NCBI RefSeq assembly: GCF_030116705.1
Contig: NZ_JAOTIK010000001.1
Span: 2,065,001 to 2,129,000 of the forward strand
Length of the DNA: 64,000 nt
Direction of reading: 5' to 3'
Source of the DNA: Streptomyces sp. ML-6
GTDB taxonomy: Bacteria; Actinomycetota; Actinomycetes; Streptomycetales; Streptomycetaceae
Of the stretch, positions 44,232-54,269 are shown piece by piece. The translations under genes and the position numbers were made by a program. Below the pieces are notes generated by a model. The model was not told the DNA's origin. It searched no databases and was given only the letters and a program-made list of their open reading frames with translations. The first letter of the stretch is position 1; every line of letters begins with the position of its first letter.

Positions 44232-44393
44232 AATAGTACGTACGGACGGGTGTCGGCAGTTCCCCACGTGCATGAATTCCGGGTAACTCGTCCATTTCCC
44301 GACGTGTCGGAGCGCGCCGGAAGGCATGCCTCCGGAAGATCTGGTACGACCCCGCGTTGTCCACGCGGGCAGCCAGCAGGCAGGATGACGGGC

Positions 44394-45317
44394 ATGACGC
44401 ACGCGATGGTGAAAGGCTCGAACGTCCCTCTGGACGCCATGGCCGTACGGGCCGTGCTGCGCTGGACCCCGGGGACCGGCGTCCCGGACGTGGACGCCTC
44501 GGCGCTGCTGCTGGGAAGCAGCGGCCGCGTGCGCTCGGACGAGGACTTCGTCTTCTACAACCAGCCCCGCCACCCCTCCGGCCTGGTGCGACGGCTCCCG
44601 AAGCGCAGTGTCCCGGAAGGGCTCACGGACACCATCGAGGCCGATCTGAATGGGCTCGACCCCTCGGTCGAACAGGTGGTCGTCGCCGCCTCCTCCGACG
44701 GGGCCGCGTTCGCCCAGGTGCACGATCTGCGCATCCTGCTGTACGACGCGGCGGCGGCCGACGGGGAGCCGCTCGCGGTCTTCGACGTGCGGCCGGAGAC
44801 CGGCGAGGAGACCGCGATCATCTGCGGCGAGCTCTACCGGCGCGGCGATGGCTGGAAATTCCGGGCCGTGGGGCAGGGCTATCCGACCGGTCTGATCGGC
44901 CTGGCGACCGCGTTCGGCATCTCGGTCGACGAGGGAGAGGCCACGGCGGAGCCTCCGTCGGCCCCCTCGTCCGCACCGGCCCCCGCCCCCGGCTTCCCGC
45001 CGCCCGCGCCCGACTTCCCGCCGGCCCCGGCGCCCGACCCCGACTCGCAGGCCACGGTGCAGCACCAGCAGCCCGCGTACGGGTATCCGCAGCCCGCCTA
45101 CGGGTACCCACAGCCCGCCGCGGCGACGCATTCGCCCCATCCGGTCGCTCCTCCCGCCCACCAGCCGGGGTACGGGTATCCGCAGCCGGCCGCCGCCCAG
45201 CAGCCCCCGGCCCAGCCCCCCGCCTACGGCTACCCGCAGCCCGCCGCCGGCGCGGCGCCCGCTCCGGACCCGAATTTCGTGCTGCCGCCGCAGGGGCCGC
45301 AGTTCGTGAGGTCCTGA
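44394..45317 (+). CDS. terD: TerD-family protein with proline/glutamine-rich repeat tail
   Basis: A 307-residue protein. Residues 1-175 form a TerD domain: MTHAMVKGSNVPL, the calcium-binding VDASALLLGSSGRVRSDEDFVFYNQ acidic pattern (given in part), GEETAIICGELYRRG and [14 protein letters not shown]. The rest is a disordered tail with five copies of (P/A)xYGYPQPA and Pro-rich links, ending LPPQGPQFVRS. TerD domains bind Ca2+ and act in tellurite and envelope-stress responses. ATG 44394 matches the usual family start; ATG 44385 is a slightly longer alternative with AGCAGG closer to it. It is divergent from the CitE-like gene. Confidence 0.88.
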   Translation: MTHAMVKGSNVPLDAMAVRAVLRWTPGTGVPDVDASALLLGSSGRVRSDEDFVFYNQPRHPSGLVRRLPKRSVPEGLTDTIEADLNGLDPSVEQVVVAASSDGAAFAQVHDLRILLYDAAAADGEPLAVFDVRPETGEETAIICGELYRRGDGWKFRAVGQGYPTGLIGLATAFGISVDEGEATAEPPSAPSSAPAPAPGFPPPAPDFPPAPAPDPDSQATVQHQQPAYGYPQPAYGYPQPAAATHSPHPVAPPAHQPGYGYPQPAAAQQPPAQPPAYGYPQPAAGAAPAPDPNFVLPPQGPQFVRS

Positions 45318-45333
45318 GCCGTCCGAGCCGGAC

Positions 45334-45420
45334 CCCGGGCCCGCCCGCACGAGGGCCCGAAGCCGTCGAGGACCCGAAGCCGTCGAGCCCCCGGGCCCGC
45401 CCGCGCGAGGGCCCGGAGCC
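45334..45420. repeat. 31-bp direct repeat and internal CCCGAAGCCGTCGAG copies
   Basis: CCCGGGCCCGCCCGC(A/G)CGAG and the following GGCCCG block occur at 45334-45364 and 45390-45420 (two mismatches). CCCGAAGCCGTCGAG occurs twice between them. They lie in the convergent gap between terD and the TerA-like gene. Confidence 0.8.
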
Positions 45421-45479
45421 CCCGGGCGTCCGGGCTCTCCCGTGCGAGCACCCCGGAGCGGCGGGCGCGGCGTCCGGCC

Positions 45480-46217
45480 TCAGGCCCGGGACTTGTAGCC
45501 GCGTCCCCACTGCATGCCGAAGCCGTACATCCGGTCCAGCTCCGACTGGAAGCCGTACACGAACTTCACCTCGCGCCGCACGATCAGCTCGCCCTTGACG
45601 TTCTCCACCGTGAACACGGCGCAGGAGCGGGCCTGCGGGGCGCGCTCGTCCAGTTCGATCTCGATCCGCGGTCCGCTGCCCGTCGGGTAGAGCGTCACCG
45701 TGGCGTGCGTGCGGTCGAACGCCGGCGTCTGGTCGTAGATGTAGACGAAGAACAGCAGCCGCTTGATCTCCTCGTGGTGGTCGAGGTTGACGTAGACGGT
45801 CTCGCCCGAGGGGGCCCCGAAGCGGTCGTCGCCGCTGAGCCGGATGTACGGCGGTCCGTTCAGGTCGCCGATGAGGTTGCCCAGCGGCTGGACGACACCC
45901 TTGGTGCCGTCCTTCAGCTCGTACATGCAGCCCAGGTCGAGGTCGACGTTGACCATGCCCTGGGTGTGCGCCTGGACCACGTCCGGCTGGAAGAGCTTCA
46001 GGGGGCGCAGCAGCCGGCCGCTCTGCCGCGATCTCCCCTCGATGTCGGACGTGCGCATCCGCCAGGAGAGGTTGACCCGCAGCGTGCCGGCCACCGTGCC
46101 CTGTTTGTTCAGCGAGACCGTGGCGTGCCGTCGGGAGAGCACGATGGAGTCGGTGATCGCACCGCCCGAATCGAACGGTGACTCCCGCCCCGGCCACAGG
46201 TTGTCCCAGAACCCCAT
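45480..46217 (-). CDS. terA: TerA-like tellurium-resistance family protein
   Basis: A 245-residue TerD-superfamily protein. Start ATG 46217 (MGFWDNLWPGRESPFDSGGA) is preferred over ATG 46280 because GGGG lies just upstream and the conserved part begins there. Core blocks: LGCMYELKDGTKGVVQPLG, GPPYIRLSGDDRFGAPSGE with the acidic metal site, and VYINLDHHEEIKRLLFFVYIY-like strands. The C-terminal YGFQSELDRMYGFGMQWGRG is typical of TerA-type relatives. It converges with terD and precedes the terC-like gene's 3' end in the same direction. Confidence 0.83.
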   Translation of the reverse strand: MGFWDNLWPGRESPFDSGGAITDSIVLSRRHATVSLNKQGTVAGTLRVNLSWRMRTSDIEGRSRQSGRLLRPLKLFQPDVVQAHTQGMVNVDLDLGCMYELKDGTKGVVQPLGNLIGDLNGPPYIRLSGDDRFGAPSGETVYVNLDHHEEIKRLLFFVYIYDQTPAFDRTHATVTLYPTGSGPRIEIELDERAPQARSCAVFTVENVKGELIVRREVKFVYGFQSELDRMYGFGMQWGRGYKSRA

Positions 46218-46392
46218 CCCCAGCCCCCACACGTAATCGGTAGAAAAGTGCCCCGGTCCCACGACCGCCCCGCACATCACAGCGGGACGCCCACATCACA
46301 GCGGGGCGGCCGCCGGGCCGGGTCCGGATGTCTCCGGAGAACCGTCGCCGTACGGACCGCCCCGCTGAGAGCGTTCCTCAATCCCTACCGGG

Positions 46393-47529
46393 TCACACCC
46401 CGGACGGGACTTCCTCCTTGGAACCTTCGCCGCCCTCGGCCTCCAGCGCCTTGTTGCGCCGGACCGAGGACCAGAAGGACAGGCCGATCAGCGCGACACC
46501 GATGAGGCCGGTGATCAGCTCGTTGACCTGGTACTGGATGGTGATGAGCAGGAGCACCGCGAGCGCGCCGATGGCGTAGTGGGCGCCGTGCTCCAGGTAG
46601 ACGTAGTCGTCGAGCGTGCCCTGGCGGACCAGGTAGACCGTGAGTGAACGGACGTACATGGCGCCGATGCCGAGGCCGAGGGCCATCAGCACGATCTCGT
46701 TGGTGATGGCGAAGGCGCCGATGACACCGTCGAACGAGAAGGACGCGTCGAGCACTTCCAGGTAGAGGAACATGAAGAACGCGGCCTTGCCGGCGAGGGC
46801 GACGGCCGAGACCTTCTTGCCGCTCCGCTTGGCCTCTTCCTCGGCCTCGTGCTCGCGCTCTTCCTCCTCCTCCAGCTTGTTCTCGAAGAAGCCGGAGAGG
46901 CCGCCGACGATGAGGTAGGTGATCAGACCCGCGACGCCGGAGAGCAGAACGGTTTCCGCCTTGTCGGCGTGGCCGCCGCCGTGCTGGTGCGCGTTGGTGG
47001 CGAAGGTCATGGCCGTGACCAGCAGCACGATGAGCGCGATGCAGACCGACAGCATGTCGACCTTGCCGAGCTTGGCGAGCGGACGCTCGATCCAGTGCAG
47101 CCACTGGATGTCCCGGTCCTCGAAAATGAAGTCGAGGAAGATCATCAGCAGGAACATGCCACCGAATGCGGCGATCGCCGGGTGGGCGTCGGTGACGAGT
47201 TCCTGGTAGCGCTCGGGCTCGTTGAACGAGAGGTCGACCGCTTCGATCGGACCGATCTTGGCGGTGACTGCCACGATTACGACGGGGAACACCAGTCGCA
47301 TACCGAAGACCGCGATGAGCACACCGATCGTCAAGAAGATCTTCTGCCAGAAGGCATTCATCTTCTTCAGGATCCCGGCGTTGACCACCGCGTTGTCGAA
47401 GGACAGCGAGATCTCCAGGACGGAGAGGATCGCAACCACCCCGAAGGCCTCCCACCCCCCGTAGAACGCGGCTGCGGCAAGGCCTAGCGCGGTGACCGCG
47501 AACGACCAGCCGAAGGTTTTCAGAAGCAC
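46393..47529 (-). CDS. terC: TerC/DUF475-family integral membrane protein
   Basis: A 378-residue membrane protein with about ten helices. Two acidic intramembrane motifs define the TerC superfamily: LEISLSFDNAVVNAGILKKM and VLDASFSFDGVIGAFAITN. An acidic coiled stretch (ENKLEEEEEREHEAEEEAKR) marks a cytoplasmic loop. A His-rich segment (NAHQHGGGHADK) may bind metal. TerC proteins help export or handle manganese and assemble Ter complexes at the membrane. It is upstream of the TerA-like gene and downstream of two terD genes on the same strand. Confidence 0.92.
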   Translation of the reverse strand: MLLKTFGWSFAVTALGLAAAAFYGGWEAFGVVAILSVLEISLSFDNAVVNAGILKKMNAFWQKIFLTIGVLIAVFGMRLVFPVVIVAVTAKIGPIEAVDLSFNEPERYQELVTDAHPAIAAFGGMFLLMIFLDFIFEDRDIQWLHWIERPLAKLGKVDMLSVCIALIVLLVTAMTFATNAHQHGGGHADKAETVLLSGVAGLITYLIVGGLSGFFENKLEEEEEREHEAEEEAKRSGKKVSAVALAGKAAFFMFLYLEVLDASFSFDGVIGAFAITNEIVLMALGLGIGAMYVRSLTVYLVRQGTLDDYVYLEHGAHYAIGALAVLLLITIQYQVNELITGLIGVALIGLSFWSSVRRNKALEAEGGEGSKEEVPSGV

Positions 47530-47599
47530 TGGCTACCCCATCGTGTAAGTAACGGGTCTCCCCCGGTGTGTACGGGGCTCCCCCGCGCCGTGCGCGGTT

Positions 47600-48175
47600 T
47601 TACGAAACGTTGACCCCGAAGTCTAGAGCGATGCCCCGAAGCCCGGACGCGTACCCCTGTCCCACCGCCCGGAACTTCCACTCGCCGTTGTACCGGTAGA
47701 GCTCGCCGAAGATCATCGCCGTTTCCGTCGAGGCGTCCTCGCTGAGGTCGTAACGCGCGAGTTCCTGACCGTCCGCCTGGTTCACCACGCGGATGAACGC
47801 ATTGCTGACCTGGCCGAAGGTCTGCCCGCGGTTGTCCGCGTCATGGATCGAGACCGGAAAGACGATCTTGTCGCAATGGGCCGGCACCTGCGTGAGGTTC
47901 ACGATGACCGACTCGTCGTCGCCGTCGCCCTCACCCGTGAGGTTGTCCCCGGTGTGCTCCACGGAGCCGTCGGGGCTCGTCAGATTGTTGTAGAACACGA
48001 ACCATTCGTCGCCGAGCACCCGGCCCGACTGGCACAGCAGGGCGCTGGCGTCGAGGTCGAAATCGGCGCCCGTAGTGGACCGGGCGTCCCAGCCGAGCCC
48101 GATCAGCACCTGGGTGAGGTTGGGTGCGGCCTTGGAGAGGGAGACATTGCCTCCCTTGGCGAGCGTGACGCCCAT
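47600..48175 (-). CDS. terD: TerD-family calcium-binding stress protein
   Basis: A 191-residue single TerD domain. It begins [20 protein letters not shown] and shows [21 protein letters not shown] with the Ca-binding Asp cluster, [16 protein letters not shown] (second acidic site), [19 protein letters not shown] and [14 protein letters not shown]. It is about 80 percent like the next gene upstream, a tandem duplication 132 bases away. Cytoplasmic; proposed role in tellurite, phage or envelope-stress responses with TerC. Confidence 0.94.
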   Translation of the reverse strand: MGVTLAKGGNVSLSKAAPNLTQVLIGLGWDARSTTGADFDLDASALLCQSGRVLGDEWFVFYNNLTSPDGSVEHTGDNLTGEGDGDDESVIVNLTQVPAHCDKIVFPVSIHDADNRGQTFGQVSNAFIRVVNQADGQELARYDLSEDASTETAMIFGELYRYNGEWKFRAVGQGYASGLRGIALDFGVNVS

Positions 48176-48307
48176 GGTGTGTCCTCCCCGATTTGTTGAA
48201 CCGTCTGTTGAGCCGCATCCGGCGCCGCACGGAAGTGCGGCGCCGGACGGAGTGTCTGCTGGCGTGGACCGGGCCGCGCCCGGACGGCGGGCCCCGTCGC
48301 TGTCTTC

Positions 48308-48883
48308 TCAGACGTTGACGCCGAAGTCCTGCGCGATGCCGCGCAGGCCCGAGGCGTACCCCTGGCCGATGGCGCGGAACTTCCACTCACCCGCGTTGCG
48401 GTACAGCTCGCCGAAGACCATGGCGGTCTCCGTCGAGGCGTCCTCGCTGAGGTCGTAGCGGGCCAGCTCGCTGTTGTCGGCCTGGTTGACCACGCGGATG
48501 TACGCGTTGCGCACCTGGCCGAAGCTCTGCTGGCGGGTCTCGGCCTCGTAGATCGAGACCGGGAAGACGATCTTCTCGACATCGGCCGGGACACCGGCGA
48601 GGTTCACCTTGATGACCTCGTCGTCGCCCTCGCCCTCACCGGTGAGGTTGTCACCGGTGTGCTCCACGGAGCCGTCGGGGCTCTTGAGGTTGTTGAAGAA
48701 GACGAAGTTGCCATCGCTGCCGACCTTGCCCTCGGCGTTCGTCAGCAGGGCGCTGGCGTCGAGGTCGAAGTCACCACCGGTGGTGGTACGGGCGTCCCAG
48801 CCCAGACCGACGATGACCGCGGTCAGGTTGGGTGCGGCCTTGGTCAGCGAGACGTTGCCGCCCTTGCTGAGGCTGACTCCCAC
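48308..48883 (-). CDS. terD: TerD-family calcium-binding stress protein (second tandem copy)
   Basis: A 191-residue TerD domain. The GTG at 48883 ([19 protein letters not shown]) gives the same length as its paralogue and has GGGAGG four bases upstream; an ATG at 48895 with AAGGA is also possible and adds four residues. Ca-binding motifs [17 protein letters not shown] and [16 protein letters not shown], then [19 protein letters not shown], are complete. As first gene of the string it probably carries the main promoter for the two terD genes. Confidence 0.93.
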   Translation of the reverse strand: MGVSLSKGGNVSLTKAAPNLTAVIVGLGWDARTTTGGDFDLDASALLTNAEGKVGSDGNFVFFNNLKSPDGSVEHTGDNLTGEGEGDDEVIKVNLAGVPADVEKIVFPVSIYEAETRQQSFGQVRNAYIRVVNQADNSELARYDLSEDASTETAMVFGELYRNAGEWKFRAIGQGYASGLRGIAQDFGVNV

Positions 48884-49160
48884 GAGTCCTCCCATTGGTT
48901 TCCTTGGGGGCCGGCGGACGCCGGCGCCTCCACGTTGCGTTGGCATCCGATCAACGACTGGATCCTAGTGACCGGTTCCCGGCCAAAGCAGGCTTTTGGC
49001 CGGGTCGGCCGCAGATCCGCCGGTCCCGGACCGCCGGATCGCGGGCGCGGACCGCGAGCCCGGCCCCGGCCGGAAGTCCCGGTTCGAAAATCCCGGTTCG
49101 GAAGTCGCGGATCGGGGGGTCGGTGGTTCCCGGCCGGGGCGCCCGGCCGGAGACCGCCGA

Positions 49161-49619
49161 TCAGAGCGCGTCGAGCGCCTTGATGTAGTCGTTGAGGTCG
49201 CGTGCGTCGGGCAGACCGTTGACGACGGTCCAGCGCACCACGCCCTCCTTGTCGATGATGAAGGTGCCGCGCACCGCGCAGCCCTTCTCCTCGTCGAAGA
49301 CGCCGTAGGCCCGCGAGGTCTCGCCGTGCGGCCAGAAGTCCGAGACCAGCGGGTACTCGAGGCCCTCCTGCTCGGCGAAGACCCGCAGGGTGTGGATGGA
49401 GTCGTTGGAGACGGCGAGCAGCTGGGTGTCGTCGTTCTCGAACTTCGGCAGCTCGTCACGGAGCGCGCAGAGCTCACCCGTGCAGACGCCGGTGAAGGCG
49501 AACGGGTAGAACAGCAGCACGACGTTCTTCTCGCCACGGAAGTCGGAGAGCTTCACGGTCCGGCCGTGGTTGTCCTTCAGCTCGAAATCCGGGGCCTTGG
49601 TACCGACCTCGATCGCCAT
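49161..49619 (-). CDS. Peroxiredoxin (AhpE/BCP type)
   Basis: A 152-residue thioredoxin-fold peroxidase. Peroxidatic Cys lies in [13 protein letters not shown] (about residue 45), with Pro, Thr and Arg of the active site in PxxxTxxC and [14 protein letters not shown] second Cys six residues after the first is like AhpE-type 1-Cys or atypical 2-Cys enzymes. It reduces hydroperoxides with a thiol partner. The neighbouring Ter and aceE genes suggest redox-stress and central-metabolism context. ATG 49619 has GGGACG upstream. The 277 bases on its 3' side hold CCCGGTTCGGAAGTC-like simple repeats. Confidence 0.92.
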   Translation of the reverse strand: MAIEVGTKAPDFELKDNHGRTVKLSDFRGEKNVVLLFYPFAFTGVCTGELCALRDELPKFENDDTQLLAVSNDSIHTLRVFAEQEGLEYPLVSDFWPHGETSRAYGVFDEEKGCAVRGTFIIDKEGVVRWTVVNGLPDARDLNDYIKALDAL

Positions 49620-49726
49620 GAAAAGCGTCCCTTCGCTACGTTGACCGGGCTGGGCTGTCCGGGTGGTCCCCACCCTACGCAGAGCCCGTGCCGAGCCACA
49701 CGGAGCCCACGGCCGACCGGCCCCGC

Positions 49727-49806
49727 AGAGCCCGTACAAAGGCCCTGGAGTCCGTACGAAGGCGAAAGCCCGCACGAAGCCCCGGAGAGCCCGTACGAAG
49801 GCCCCC
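49727..49806. repeat. Four imperfect 20-bp repeats
   Basis: Copies resemble GAGCCCGTACGAAGGCCC and occupy the gap between the peroxiredoxin and DUF3052 genes, running into the left arm of the terminator. Confidence 0.7.
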
Positions 49807-49835
49807 GGCCGGCTCGGTGCCGTCGGGGGCCTTCG
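49796..49835 (-). terminator. Terminator of the DUF3052 gene
   Basis: CGAAGGCCCCCG and its exact complement form a 12-bp stem around a 16-base loop, 26 bases after the DUF3052 stop on the minus strand. Confidence 0.8.
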
Positions 49836-49860
49836 GGGCGAAACGCCCGGCGAGCGTGGC

Positions 49861-50298
49861 TCAGCGCTTGGACTTGGCCGCCTTCGGCGTGACCAGACGG
49901 CTGCCCGTCCAGTCCTTGCCCGCACTGATGCTCTTGGTCTGGGAGAGACCGGCCGTCTGCGCGGCCTCGTTGATGTCGCTCGGTTCGACGTATCCGTCAC
50001 GGCCGGTCTTCGGCGTCATCAGCCAGACCGTGCCACCGTCCTCGATCAGACCAATGGCATCCACCAGCGCGTCCGTAAGGTCGCCGTCCTCGTCCCGGAA
50101 CCACAGCAGCACGACGTCGGCGACGTCGTCGTAGTCCTCGTCCACGAGATCCTGGCCGATCGTGGCCTCAATGCCCTCACGGAGCTCCTGCTCGACGTCG
50201 TCGTCGTAGCCGATCTCCTGGACCACCTGTCCGGGCTCGAACCCCAGGCGTGCCGCCGGGTTGGTCCGCTCCTCCGCGTGGTCCGCGGTCGCGCTCAC
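49861..50298 (-). CDS. DUF3052 family protein
   Basis: A 145-residue acidic cytoplasmic protein. GTG 50298 has a perfect AGGAGG seven bases upstream, so it is preferred over the ATG at 50316. Conserved DUF3052 blocks: [61 protein letters not shown] and a basic KAAKSKR end. The family is found only in actinobacteria, usually next to aceE as here. Its function is not known; the fixed place suggests a link to pyruvate dehydrogenase or growth regulation. Confidence 0.9.
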   Translation of the reverse strand: MSATADHAEERTNPAARLGFEPGQVVQEIGYDDDVEQELREGIEATIGQDLVDEDYDDVADVVLLWFRDEDGDLTDALVDAIGLIEDGGTVWLMTPKTGRDGYVEPSDINEAAQTAGLSQTKSISAGKDWTGSRLVTPKAAKSKR

Positions 50299-50770
50299 GG
50301 GTTGCCTCCTGATCATGTTTCGGAAAATGCTTCAGCCACGCGCGTGCGCGGGGCATTGGCCGTAGTCCACACGGGAGTGGCGGATCGCGCAAGTACCCAG
50401 CGTGCGAGACCGCCTAAACGGTGACGTTCCCTGCCACGTCGCCGCACTGTCGGCGGATCCCTCCGCGGGGTCCGGCGCTGCCGTCCACCCCCATTTACGT
50501 CCTTCCACAGCTTATGCCGTTTCGGTCCCCCATTCGGAGTCGAACATCCTTTGGGAACGCTTGGACGCCTTGGGCGTATGGTTGCGGTTTGGACCAGGCC
50601 ATCCCCGTACGGCGGTCGCGATGTCTCGCAACACGGCGGTTACCCCGCGGTAGAGATGACGTTTACGCCCCTGCGGTACACGATGGTGATGGCGTACATG
50701 CATACATCCCGGGGGCGTGTTCTCCCTCAATCAGGCCCCGTAGAGCACCACCGAACAGCGAAGGAACAGC
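50299..50770. other. Divergent upstream region of DUF3052 and aceE
   Basis: A 472-base gap without a gene I can support. It has lower GC than its surroundings around 50500-50600 (GCCGTTTCGG, TTGGACGCCTTGGGCGTATGG), suitable for promoters of both genes, and a GATGACGTTTACG stretch about 110 bases before aceE. Short frames here lack third-position bias. Confidence 0.55.
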
Positions 50771-53512
50771 GTGGCTTCCGGATCCGATCGCAACCCGATC
50801 ATCATTGGCGGCCTGCCGAGCCAGGTCCCGGACTTCGATCCCGAAGAGACCCAGGAATGGCTCGACTCGCTCGACGCCGCGGTCGACGAGCGCGGCCGCG
50901 AGCGGGCCCGTTACCTGATGCTCCGGCTCATCGAGCGCGCGCGAGAGAAGCGCGTCGCCGTGCCGGAGATGCGCAGCACGGACTATGTGAACACGATCGC
51001 CACGAAGGACGAGCCGTTCTTCCCCGGCGACGAGGAGATCGAGCGCAAGGTCCTCAACGCGACCCGCTGGAACGCGGCCGTGATGGTGTCGCGCGCCCAG
51101 CGTCCGGGCATCGGCGTCGGCGGCCACATCGCCACCTTCGCCTCCTCCGCCTCGCTGTACGACGTGGGCTTCAACCACTTCTTCCGGGGCAAGGACGACG
51201 GCCGCGGCGGGGACCAGATCTTCTTCCAGGGGCACGCCTCCCCGGGCATCTACGCCCGCGCCTTCCTGCTCGACCGGCTGAGCGAGGCGCAGCTCGACGC
51301 CTTCCGCCAGGAGAAGTCGAAGGCGCCCGACGGCCTGTCCAGCTACCCGCACCCGCGGCTGATGCCGGACTTCTGGGAGTTCCCGACCGTCTCGATGGGT
51401 CTCGGCCCGCTCGCCGCGATCTACCAGGCCCGGATGAACCGCTACATGGAGGCGCGCGGCATCGCCGACACCTCCGACTCGCACGTCTGGGCGTACCTGG
51501 GCGACGGCGAGATGGACGAGCCCGAGTCGCTCGGCCAGCTCTCCATCGCCGCCCGCGAGGGCCTGGACAACCTCACCTTCGTGGTCAACTGCAACCTGCA
51601 GCGGCTCGACGGCCCGGTGCGCGGCAACGGCAAGATCATCCAGGAGCTGGAGTCGCAGTTCCGCGGTGCCGGATGGAACGTCATCAAGCTGGTCTGGGAC
51701 CGTTCCTGGGACCCGCTGCTCGCGCAGGACCGCACGGGCATTCTGGTGAACAAGCTGAACACCACGCCGGACGGCCAGTTCCAGACGTACGCCACCGAGT
51801 CGGGCGCGTACATCCGCGAGCACTTCTTCGGGGACGACCCGCGGCTGCGCGACATGGTCAAGGACATGACCGACGACCAGATCCTGCACCTGGGCCGCGG
51901 CGGTCACGACCACCGGAAGGTCTACGCGGCCTACGCGGCGGCCAAGGCCCACAAGGGCCAGCCGACGGTGATCCTGGCGCAGACGGTCAAGGGCTGGACC
52001 CTGGGGCCGAACTTCGAGGGCCGCAACGCGACCCACCAGATGAAGAAGCTCACGGTCGAGGACCTCAAGCGGTTCCGCGACCGGCTGCACATCCCGATCA
52101 CGGACAAGGAGCTGGAGGGCGGCCTGCCGCCGTACTACCACCCGGGCCGTGACTCGGAGGAGATCCAGTACATGCACGACCGCCGCAAGGGCCTGGGCGG
52201 TTACGTCCCGACCCGTGTGGTGCGCGCGAAGCCGCTGGCCCTGCCCGGGGACAAGACGTACGCGGCCGCGAAGAAGGGCTCGGGCCAGCAGTCGATCGCC
52301 ACCACCATGGCGTTCGTCCGCATCCTGAAGGACCTCATGCGGGACAAGGAGATCGGCAAGCGCTTCGTGCTGATCGCGCCGGACGAGTACCGCACCTTCG
52401 GCATGGACGCCTTCTTCCCGAGCGCGAAGATCTACAACCCGCTGGGTCAGCAGTACGAGGCGGTGGACCGCGATCTGCTGCTGGCGTACAAGGAGTCGCC
52501 GACCGGTCAGATGCTGCACGACGGCATCTCGGAGGCCGGCTGCACGGCGTCGCTGATCGCCGCCGGTTCGGCGTACGCCACGCACGGCGAGCCGCTGATC
52601 CCGGTGTACGTCTTCTACTCGATGTTCGGGTTCCAGCGCACCGGTGACCAGTTCTGGCAGATGTCCGACCAGCTCGCGCGCGGCTTCGTGCTGGGTGCGA
52701 CCGCCGGTCGTACGACGCTGACCGGTGAGGGCCTCCAGCACGCGGACGGCCACTCGCAGCTGCTCGCCTCGACCAACCCGGGCTGTGTCGCCTACGACCC
52801 GGCGTTCGGCTACGAGATCGCGCACATCGTCAAGGACGGTCTGCGCCGGATGTACGGCGGGACCCCCGAGGAGAACGAGGACGTCTTCTACTACCTCACG
52901 GTCTACAACGAGCCGATCCAGCACCCGGCCGAGCCCGAGAACGTGGACGTCGAGGGCATCCTCAAGGGCGTGTACCGCTTCAAGGCCGCCGAGCGGGGCG
53001 AGATCCCGGCCCAGATCATGGCGTCCGGCGTGGCGGTCCCGTGGGCGGTCGAGGCGCAGCGCATCCTCGCCGACGAGTGGAACGTCCGCGCGGACGTCTG
53101 GTCGGCGACCTCCTGGAACGAGCTGCGCCGCGAGGCCGTCGAGGTGGAGCGGTACAACCTGCTGCACCCGGAGGAGGAGCAGCGCGTGCCGTACGTCACG
53201 CGGAAGCTCTCCGGCTCCGAGGGCCCGTTCGTGGCGGTCTCGGACTGGATGCGTTCGGTGCCGGACCAGATCGCGCGCTGGGTGCCCGGTGCGTACCAGT
53301 CGCTGGGCGCGGACGGCTTCGGCTTCGCGGACACCAGGGGCGCGGCCCGCCGGTTCTTCCACATCGACGCGCAGTCGATCGTCCTGGCGGTGCTCACCGA
53401 GCTCGCGAAGGAGAACCGGATCGACCGTTCGCTGCTGAAGCAGGCCATCGACCGGTACGAGCTGCTGGACGTCACGGCGGCCGAGCCGGGCGCGGCCGGC
53501 GGCGACGCGTAG
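50771..53512 (+). CDS. aceE: Pyruvate dehydrogenase E1 component, homodimeric
   Basis: A 913-residue thiamine-diphosphate enzyme of the E. coli AceE type, full length. It decarboxylates pyruvate and acetylates the lipoyl group of E2 in the cytoplasm. The TPP motif is [15 protein letters not shown] to [18 protein letters not shown]. Other AceE blocks: [39 protein letters not shown] and [22 protein letters not shown] 50771 follows AAGGAAC. A perfect hairpin ends the gene, so it is transcribed alone; E2 and E3 genes are elsewhere, the usual actinobacterial arrangement. Confidence 0.96.
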   Translation: MASGSDRNPIIIGGLPSQVPDFDPEETQEWLDSLDAAVDERGRERARYLMLRLIERAREKRVAVPEMRSTDYVNTIATKDEPFFPGDEEIERKVLNATRWNAAVMVSRAQRPGIGVGGHIATFASSASLYDVGFNHFFRGKDDGRGGDQIFFQGHASPGIYARAFLLDRLSEAQLDAFRQEKSKAPDGLSSYPHPRLMPDFWEFPTVSMGLGPLAAIYQARMNRYMEARGIADTSDSHVWAYLGDGEMDEPESLGQLSIAAREGLDNLTFVVNCNLQRLDGPVRGNGKIIQELESQFRGAGWNVIKLVWDRSWDPLLAQDRTGILVNKLNTTPDGQFQTYATESGAYIREHFFGDDPRLRDMVKDMTDDQILHLGRGGHDHRKVYAAYAAAKAHKGQPTVILAQTVKGWTLGPNFEGRNATHQMKKLTVEDLKRFRDRLHIPITDKELEGGLPPYYHPGRDSEEIQYMHDRRKGLGGYVPTRVVRAKPLALPGDKTYAAAKKGSGQQSIATTMAFVRILKDLMRDKEIGKRFVLIAPDEYRTFGMDAFFPSAKIYNPLGQQYEAVDRDLLLAYKESPTGQMLHDGISEAGCTASLIAAGSAYATHGEPLIPVYVFYSMFGFQRTGDQFWQMSDQLARGFVLGATAGRTTLTGEGLQHADGHSQLLASTNPGCVAYDPAFGYEIAHIVKDGLRRMYGGTPEENEDVFYYLTVYNEPIQHPAEPENVDVEGILKGVYRFKAAERGEIPAQIMASGVAVPWAVEAQRILADEWNVRADVWSATSWNELRREAVEVERYNLLHPEEEQRVPYVTRKLSGSEGPFVAVSDWMRSVPDQIARWVPGAYQSLGADGFGFADTRGAARRFFHIDAQSIVLAVLTELAKENRIDRSLLKQAIDRYELLDVTAAEPGAAGGDA

Positions 53513-53525
53513 GCATCCGACGCGT

Positions 53526-53561
53526 GAAGGGCGGCGGGACCTCCTGGTCCCGCCGCCCTTC
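53526..53561 (+). terminator. Terminator hairpin of aceE
   Basis: Exact 16-base arms GAAGGGCGGCGGGACC / GGTCCCGCCGCCCTTC with a TCCT loop, 14 bases after the aceE stop. Confidence 0.9.
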
Positions 53562-53638
53562 GGTGTCCGGGGCCGGTGCTCCGGTTCGCCGACTTCCCGG
53601 TGCCCCGGCCCCGGACTCCTCCCCGGTCCCGCTTCCGG

Positions 53639-54055
53639 TCAGTTCTCCCAGATCTTGAAGGCCCTGACCTGGTACGGGGACCGGGGCGTCCAGGTGCCGC
53701 CGCCGGGATAGGTCTCGAACTCGCCGGTCTCGGCGCACTCCGCCGACTGGTAGGTGGTGACGGGGCGCCCGGTGCGGTTGGCGAGCGACTGGGCGTTGCC
53801 GCCCTTCGGCAGCGGGACGCAGCTCTCGATGTCGACGGTGGACAGTTCGTGGGTCTGCCGGGCCCCGGTGAAGTCCGGCTTCGCCCAGAGGCAGAGCTGG
53901 CCGCTCCCGCAGCTCCCGAGCCCGACGGCCGCCGCGCCGGGCGCGGTGCGGGCGCTCGCGGGGCGCGGGGCGGCCTGCGGGCCCGCGAGGTGGCCGGCGG
54001 CCGGCGGGATCAGGGCGGTGGCGGCCAGGGCCGCGGCGAGGAAGGTCGTACGCAT
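53639..54055 (-). CDS. Secreted peptidase-inhibitor family I36 protein
   Basis: A 138-residue exported protein. ATG 54055 is nine bases after GGGGG; an ATG two codons earlier is an alternative. Signal peptide TTFLAAALAATALIPPAAG. The mature part has a beta-gamma-crystallin-like I36 domain: CGSGQLCLWAKPDFTGARQT, IESCVPLPKGGNAQSLANRT, YQSAECAETGEFETYPGGG, with Cys residues likely paired. Family members such as SMI inhibit metalloproteases; many only bind calcium or the cell wall, so activity is uncertain. Confidence 0.85.
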   Translation of the reverse strand: MRTTFLAAALAATALIPPAAGHLAGPQAAPRPASARTAPGAAAVGLGSCGSGQLCLWAKPDFTGARQTHELSTVDIESCVPLPKGGNAQSLANRTGRPVTTYQSAECAETGEFETYPGGGTWTPRSPYQVRAFKIWEN

Positions 54056-54160
54056 GATCATCAGCCCCCGTGGCTTGTGGATCAGTGGATCGGTCGTATG
54101 CACCCTGACCTGCGACGCGGCGCCCGGAAAAGGGGTCGCGGACCACACCACCCTGATAGG

Positions 54161-54196
54161 CGACAGCCCCGCCGGAACATTCCGGCGGGGCTGTCG
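54161..54196 (-). terminator. Terminator after the MFS transporter gene
   Basis: Exact 16-base arms CGACAGCCCCGCCGGA / TCCGGCGGGGCTGTCG with an ACAT loop. It lies 74-109 bases past the MFS stop on the minus strand and shields the I36 gene. Confidence 0.85.
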
Positions 54197-54269
54197 TGCA
54201 CGCTGTGTTGACGTACGGGAACCCGGCGTCGGGGTACGGACTCCGAGTCCCGGGGCGCGGCAGGACCGG

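Noticed and set aside
50402..50918. Short genes upstream of aceE
   Set aside because: Frames lack third-position bias and overlap the likely promoter and the start of aceE.
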